A DNA stretch of 10,023 nt from Chloroflexi bacterium RBG_16_64_43 (GTDB lineage: Bacteria; Chloroflexota; Anaerolineae; Anaerolineales; RBG-16-64-43), in the NCBI GenBank assembly GCA_001796965.1, contig MGOA01000090.1:1-10023 (forward strand). Direction: 5' to 3'. Below the pieces are notes generated by a model, which saw only the letters and a program-made list of their open reading frames with translations, was not told the origin of the DNA and searched no databases. Within the stretch, counting starts at the first letter, position 1; each line of letters begins with the position of its first letter. The position numbers and the translations under genes are program-made. This document shows positions 7,037 through 10,023 of this stretch, piece by piece.

Positions 7037-7062
7037 CCTGCACCATTTTATCGGTAGGTATC

Positions 7063-7079
7063 GGCCGCGCCGCGCGGCC
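7063..7079 (+). other. GC hairpin just upstream of the sulfite-oxidase-like gene
   Basis: GGCCGCG (7063-7069), loop CCG, CGCGGCC (7073-7079): a perfect 7-bp stem with a 3-nt loop. It ends about ten bases before the ribosome site AGGTGG of the next gene. No T-run follows, so it is not a standard terminator; it could lower read-through or affect translation of the downstream gene. Confidence 0.4.
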
Positions 7080-7098
7080 AAGGGGAAAAGGTGGAACG

Positions 7099-7736
7099 AT
7101 GAGCGAGAAGCCGATCGATCGGCGCCAGGCGGAAGAAGCCGTCCGCCGCGAAGGGCGATTGCCCCCGGGGCAGGCGCTGACTCAGAAGTTCCCCGTGCTG
7201 CACTACGGCCCGGTGCCGGCATTCAACCCGGCCACTTGGGATTTGCGCGTCTTCGGCGAGGTGGAGCAACCCAAACGCTGGACGTGGGATGAATTCAGCC
7301 GGCTGCCGCGCACGCGGCGGGTCATGGATATCCACTGCGTCACGCGCTGGAGCAAGTTCGACACCGAGTGGGAAGGCGTCTCACTCAAGGATCTCATCGA
7401 GCAGGGGGCTGTCCGGCTCAAGCCCGCCGCCCGCTTTCTTATGCAGCACTGTGAATACGGGTTCACGGTCAACATCCCGCTGGAGGTTGCCCTTTCAGAG
7501 ACCTTCTTGCTGGCAACGTACTACGCCGGCCAGCCGCTCACGCCGGACCACGGCTTCCCGCTGCGCGGGATCGTCGGCCTATTGCCCGGGCGCCAGGATC
7601 TTCAGGCGCCGTACTTCTGGAAGGGGGCAAGTGGCTGCGTGGCCTCGAGTTCATGCGCGATGATCGTCTCGGTTTCTGGGAAGAGGCCGGCTACCACAAC
7701 CGCGCTGATGTGTGGAAAGAAGAACGATTCGCCTGA
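7099..7736 (+). CDS. Sulfite oxidase-like molybdopterin oxidoreductase, with a one-base frameshift
   Basis: A cytosolic member of the oxidoreductase molybdopterin-binding family (sulfite oxidase/MsrP-like). Recognisable parts are FPVLHYGPVP (31-40), WDLRVFGEV (47-55), and DIHCVTRWSKFDTEWEGV (77-94), where Cys80 is the expected molybdenum ligand. CEYGFTVNIPLE (118-129) and LTPDHGFPLR (147-156) follow. No Tat or Sec signal is present, unlike MsrP. Up to 7626 the frame is that of ATG 7099; from there the family C-terminus continues in the -1 frame (GGKWLRGLEFMRDD, GFWEEAGYHNRADVWKEERF) and ends at TGA 7734-7736. Adding one G to the run at 7623-7627 restores a 212-residue protein. As written, the first frame runs on with unrelated sequence to 7815 and overlaps pcm. 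The cause may be a real mutation or a homopolymer read error. Substrate is unknown; AGGTGG upstream supports the start. Confidence 0.82.
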
Positions 7737-7771
7737 GGCCGGACGCGCGGCCTCGCGAGGCACCCCACTGC

Positions 7772-7776
7772 GGAGG
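7772..7776 (+). promoter_or_regulatory. Shine-Dalgarno site selecting the GTG start of pcm
   Basis: GGAGG lies five bases before GTG 7782. It supports that start over the in-frame ATG at 7794 (too far) and the ATG at 7872, which alone would give a length closer to E. coli Pcm. Confidence 0.65.
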
Positions 7777-7781
7777 CAGAT

Positions 7782-8513
7782 GTGCCGCCGCGCATGCCGA
7801 ACTGGCGCGCATTGAACTGGTTACGACCTTCGCCCGAGCCGCCCATCCATGAAGCGGGCGACCCGTTCGCCATGGCGCGTGAGCGCATGGTCGAGGAACA
7901 AATCGTCGCGCGCGGCGTCCACGATGAGCGAGTGTTGGCTGCACTGCGCGCCGTTCCTCGCCACGCCTTTCTGCCCGAACACCTGCGCCACGAGGCCTAC
8001 CTCGATACCCCGCTGCCCATCGGCAGCCACCAGACCATATCCCAGCCCTACATCGTGGCGTTGATGACCGAGGTGCTGGGCTTGGAGGGGGACGAACGCG
8101 TGCTCGAGGTGGGCACCGGCTCGGGGTATCAGGCGGCTGTGCTCAGCCTACTCGCGCACGAGGTATTCCCCATCGAGCGCCACGCCGAACTCGCCACTAA
8201 TGCACGCCAAGTGCTGGCCCGCTTGCATTGCAGCAACGTCGAGGTAGTGATCGGTGACGGGACTTTCGGCCTGGCGGGGCATGCGCCCTACAACGGGATT
8301 ATTGTGACGGCGGGTGCGCCGCATGTGCCGCAACCGCTGCTCGACCAACTCGCCCCCGGAGGCACGCTGGTGCTGCCCGTGGGCGAGGCCACCTCGCAGA
8401 TGCTCGAGGTCTGGCGCCGAACATCGGCCGGGCTCGAACGCAAAGAGGTGACGCCGGTGTGTTTCGTTCCGCTGATTGGCGAACACGGCTGGCGCGACGA
8501 CGTATGCGCTTGA
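7782..8513 (+). CDS. pcm: Protein-L-isoaspartate O-methyltransferase
   Basis: A 243-residue cytosolic repair enzyme that uses S-adenosylmethionine to methylate L-isoaspartyl residues in damaged proteins, starting their conversion back to aspartate. The typical Pcm N-terminal region RERMVEEQIVARGVHDERVL is at 33-52. TISQPY, part of the substrate site, is at 85-90. The SAM-binding motif I VLEVGTGSGYQAAVL is at 107-121. GDG (158-160), APYNGIIVTAGAP (168-180) and the end motif VCFVPLIGEHGW (226-237) complete the family pattern. The GTG start at 7782 has a strong GGAGG site; it gives about 30 residues more than the E. coli enzyme (208), and the extra N-terminal part looks non-conserved. The gene begins 45 nt after the restored stop of the preceding gene, and its last 10 nt overlap the next gene. 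Confidence 0.94.
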   Translation: MPPRMPNWRALNWLRPSPEPPIHEAGDPFAMARERMVEEQIVARGVHDERVLAALRAVPRHAFLPEHLRHEAYLDTPLPIGSHQTISQPYIVALMTEVLGLEGDERVLEVGTGSGYQAAVLSLLAHEVFPIERHAELATNARQVLARLHCSNVEVVIGDGTFGLAGHAPYNGIIVTAGAPHVPQPLLDQLAPGGTLVLPVGEATSQMLEVWRRTSAGLERKEVTPVCFVPLIGEHGWRDDVCA

Positions 8514-9538
8514 AACACGCCGGGCAGATTTCCTTAATCCTGGTGCTGTGCGCGGGCTGCATCCTGCCCGGCGCCGCGGCCGCCACCGTGACGCCCCTCC
8601 CGTCGGCTGCCCCAGTAGCCACGGCAAGCCCACCGCCAAGCCTCACCCCGCCACCCACGCCCTCCCCCTCGCCTCAGCCTAGCCTCACCCCCGCGCCGCT
8701 CGCCGCGCGCGTGCTCATCATCACCATCGACGGCTTGCGCGCCGACGCCCTCTACCGGGTGAGCATGCCCGTGCTGGCCGGCTTAATGCAACGCGGCGCG
8801 AGCAGCCTGAGCGCCCAGACCATTCTGCCGAGCGCCACGCTCATGGCGCACGCCTCAATGATTTCCGCCTCTTGTCTGGCGAAACATGCGATTACATGGA
8901 ACGACTACCGCCCCGAGTTGGGCGAGACGCAGGCCGTCACGCTCTTCGACTTGGTGCATGCCACCGGCGGGCGCACGGTGATGGTGGTAGGCAAAGAGAA
9001 ACTCATCCAGATCGTTCATCGCGGCACGGCGGATGTGTTCGCCTATGTGGCCGGTCACGACCGGGATGTGGCGGCGCGCGCGGTGAGCGAGATGAGCCAG
9101 GGCTTCGAAGCGATGCTGGTGCACCTACCGGTGGTTGATGGCGTGGGCCACACTTACGGCTGGATGTCGCCGCAGCAGGTAAGTGTGATCGAACGCGCCG
9201 ATACAGCGGTGGGCGCCTTACTCGAGGGGCTCGAGGCCAACGGCCTGAGCCAAAGCACATTGATCATCCTCACCGCCGACCATGGCGGGCACGGGCTCAT
9301 TCACGGCAGTGACATGCCCGAAGACACCAGCGTGCCGTGGATCCTCGCCGGCCCTGGTGTTGTGCCGGGCCTACGCCTCGACGCGCCGATCAGCGTGATG
9401 GACACGGCGGCCACTGCGGCATGGGCACTGGGTCTGGCGCGGCCCGTGGAGTGGGACGGCCGCGCAGTCGAGGAAGCGTTCGGCATCCCAGTCGATATCG
9501 CGGCGATCCCTATGGCCAACACGATGTGCGCGCCGTGA
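8504..9538 (+). CDS. Exported phosphodiesterase/nucleotide pyrophosphatase-type hydrolase (alkaline phosphatase superfamily)
   Basis: A 344-residue metal-dependent phosphoester hydrolase predicted to act outside the cytoplasmic membrane. A short signal (residues 1-24) contains LCAGC, a possible but imperfect lipobox. A Pro/Ser/Thr-rich linker spans about 29-66 and holds PSLTP twice. The catalytic domain shows every expected two-zinc ligand of the NPP/type I phosphodiesterase family: Asp76 (IDGLRAD), nucleophile Thr112 (LPSATLMAHASM), Asp212 and His216 (VVDGVGH), Asp259 and His260 (TADHGGHG), and His267. The usual HGI after the nucleophile region is AITW here. ATG 8504 gives a clean signal peptide and overlaps the pcm stop by 10 nt. 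A GTG at 8459 with a better ribosome site (AGAGGTG) would add 15 Arg-rich residues and cannot be ruled out. Substrate is unknown. Confidence 0.87.
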   Translation: MRLKHAGQISLILVLCAGCILPGAAAATVTPLPSAAPVATASPPPSLTPPPTPSPSPQPSLTPAPLAARVLIITIDGLRADALYRVSMPVLAGLMQRGASSLSAQTILPSATLMAHASMISASCLAKHAITWNDYRPELGETQAVTLFDLVHATGGRTVMVVGKEKLIQIVHRGTADVFAYVAGHDRDVAARAVSEMSQGFEAMLVHLPVVDGVGHTYGWMSPQQVSVIERADTAVGALLEGLEANGLSQSTLIILTADHGGHGLIHGSDMPEDTSVPWILAGPGVVPGLRLDAPISVMDTAATAAWALGLARPVEWDGRAVEEAFGIPVDIAAIPMANTMCAP

Positions 9539-9590
9539 GTCGGAGACGCGCCGTAATTGCTTTGGAGCGTGCGGGTAACGAGCGACCGGC

Positions 9591-9786
9591 CCTCACCCCC
9601 ACCCCTTAGTCCTCCCCCGGTGAGCGGTGGGTTCGAAATGATGCGTTGAGTCGGGGGAGGGGCGAGGTCTAGTTTCATTGAGACGGGGGCCTTCGGCCCC
9701 CGTCTCATTGATAACCTCTTCCGCTCTCCGCCACTCCCCGACCTGCTTACCACCGCCGCGCGGCGGAGAGGGGGTAGGGGGTGAGG
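9591..9786. repeat. Cloverleaf-like inverted-repeat element in the convergent intergenic region
   Basis: The 292 bp between the phosphodiesterase gene and dnaN hold no gene. Outer arms match in inverted form: CCTCACCCCCACCCC (9591-9605) against the complement of GGGGTAGGGGGTGAGG (9771-9786), 15 of 16 positions with one gap. Inside lie three more stems: CCTCCCCCG/CGGGGGAGG (9611-9619 and 9652-9660), the perfect hairpin at 9680-9706, and CTCTCCGCC/GGCGGAGAG (9724-9732 and 9762-9770). No clear target-site duplication flanks it and no transposase is near. It resembles the dispersed REP/MITE-like elements with CCTCACCCC ends seen in many GC-rich genomes; whether it recurs in this genome cannot be seen here. 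Confidence 0.6.
9680..9706. terminator. Perfect 12-bp hairpin, possible two-way terminator
   Basis: GAGACGGGGGCC (9680-9691), loop TTC, GGCCCCCGTCTC (9695-9706). The stem gains further pairs outside (TA, then CA/TG after one mismatch). It lies between two genes that point at each other, where a terminator working on both strands is expected. No proper T-run follows on either strand, so intrinsic termination is likely but not certain. Confidence 0.5.
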
Positions 9787-9830
9787 TAGTGTTGTGGTTC
9801 AACAACTTCGGACGAATAATGCGAATTCGG

Positions 9831-10023
9831 TTAGCGGCCGAGGTGCATGGGCATGATCACGTGCAGGAAGTCCTCTTGACCGACCGGCTTGATGACGCCC
9901 GGGCTGGCCGGGCCGGTGGTCTCGAGCGCCACATTGGGTGTTTTGACGACGCTTAACACGTCCACCAAGTATTTAACGTTGAACGCGATCTCGATCGCCT
10001 GGCCCTCGACCGAAGCCTCCACC
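9831..10023 (-). CDS. dnaN: DNA polymerase III beta sliding clamp, C-terminal end (partial)
   Basis: Only the last 63 residues are in the window; the gene continues past the right edge. DnaN forms the ring that holds the replicative polymerase on DNA. The visible part matches the C-terminal end of the third clamp domain. EASVEGQAIEIAFNVKYLVD is the strand/helix region with the family FN.KYL.D pattern, ASPGVIKP matches the usual SPxxxxP, and FLHVIMPMHL matches the closing YLIMPMRL. After the standard MPM.L end there are two extra residues (GR) before TAA 9833-9831. The gene is convergent with the phosphodiesterase gene. Confidence 0.95.
   Translation of the reverse strand, partial: VEASVEGQAIEIAFNVKYLVDVLSVVKTPNVALETTGPASPGVIKPVGQEDFLHVIMPMHLGR

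Noticed and set aside
6449..7222. A 257-codon minus-strand frame opposite the Apt-like gene
   Set aside because: It is antisense to a gene with a clear PRPP motif and ribosome site, and shows no recognisable domain.
7619..7630. Programmed -1 frameshift in the sulfite-oxidase-like gene
   Set aside because: The site reads TGG AAG GGG GCA, which is not a standard slippery heptamer, and no pseudoknot is evident. A simple one-base loss in the G run is the plainer reading.
7737..7815. Treating the unshifted frame to 7815 as the true C-terminus of that gene
   Set aside because: Those residues have no family likeness and overlap the pcm ribosome site and start, while the -1 frame carries the conserved C-terminal motifs.
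1..10023. CRISPR array, tRNA or rRNA genes, phage or transposase genes, defence system
   Set aside because: No regularly spaced direct repeats, RNA-gene signatures or relevant protein motifs were seen on either strand; the only repeat element is the inverted-repeat structure at 9591-9786.

Overview
The window is GC-rich bacterial chromosome with compact genes and clear Shine-Dalgarno sites. Gene content suggests a Chloroflexota bacterium (Anaerolineae-like): a cytochrome c maturation set with a Cys-type CcmE, a four-cysteine CcmH, membrane-anchored double-CxxC zinc-ribbon proteins and a lipoprotein cytochrome. That placement is an inference from protein style; no rRNA or tRNA gene is present to confirm it.

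Positions 1-6233 (minus strand) read as one long gene train, from right to left. It begins with a secreted, membrane-anchored zinc-ribbon protein of unknown function, then the heme chaperone CcmE, the heme lyase subunit CcmF, the thiol reductase CcmH, the thioredoxin-like CcmG/ResA, a small membrane protein with a CcmI-like N-terminus and a zinc ribbon, and finally a diheme c-type cytochrome lipoprotein that runs off the left edge. Spacing from ccmF onward is tight (25 nt, 3 nt, a TAATG overlap, 26 nt), so these genes are probably co-transcribed. Together they take heme from CcmE, keep apocytochrome CxxCH thiols reduced (CcmG, CcmH) and attach the heme (CcmF/H/I). The cytochrome at the end is a likely client. 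The ABC/heme-handling part (CcmA, B, C, D) is not in the window.

Positions 6234-6481 are a divergent promoter region. A good sigma70-like site (TTGGCA-17-TATAAG) faces left and a perfect TATAAT faces right.

Positions 6482-9538 (plus strand) hold an Apt-like phosphoribosyltransferase, a cytosolic sulfite-oxidase-like molybdopterin protein that carries a one-base frameshift in a G run, protein-L-isoaspartate O-methyltransferase (Pcm), and an exported phosphodiesterase/nucleotide-pyrophosphatase-type hydrolase with a Pro-rich linker. The mix looks like housekeeping and repair genes rather than one pathway.

Positions 9539-9830 are a convergent intergenic region with a structured repeat of about 196 bp: an outer inverted repeat enclosing three further stems, the middle one a 12-bp perfect hairpin that may end transcription from both sides. 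From 9831 to the right edge lies the C-terminal end of DnaN (minus strand).

No mobile-element gene, CRISPR array or defence system is seen. The points most worth following up are the variant cytochrome c maturation set with its two zinc-ribbon proteins, the frameshifted oxidoreductase and the cloverleaf-like repeat.
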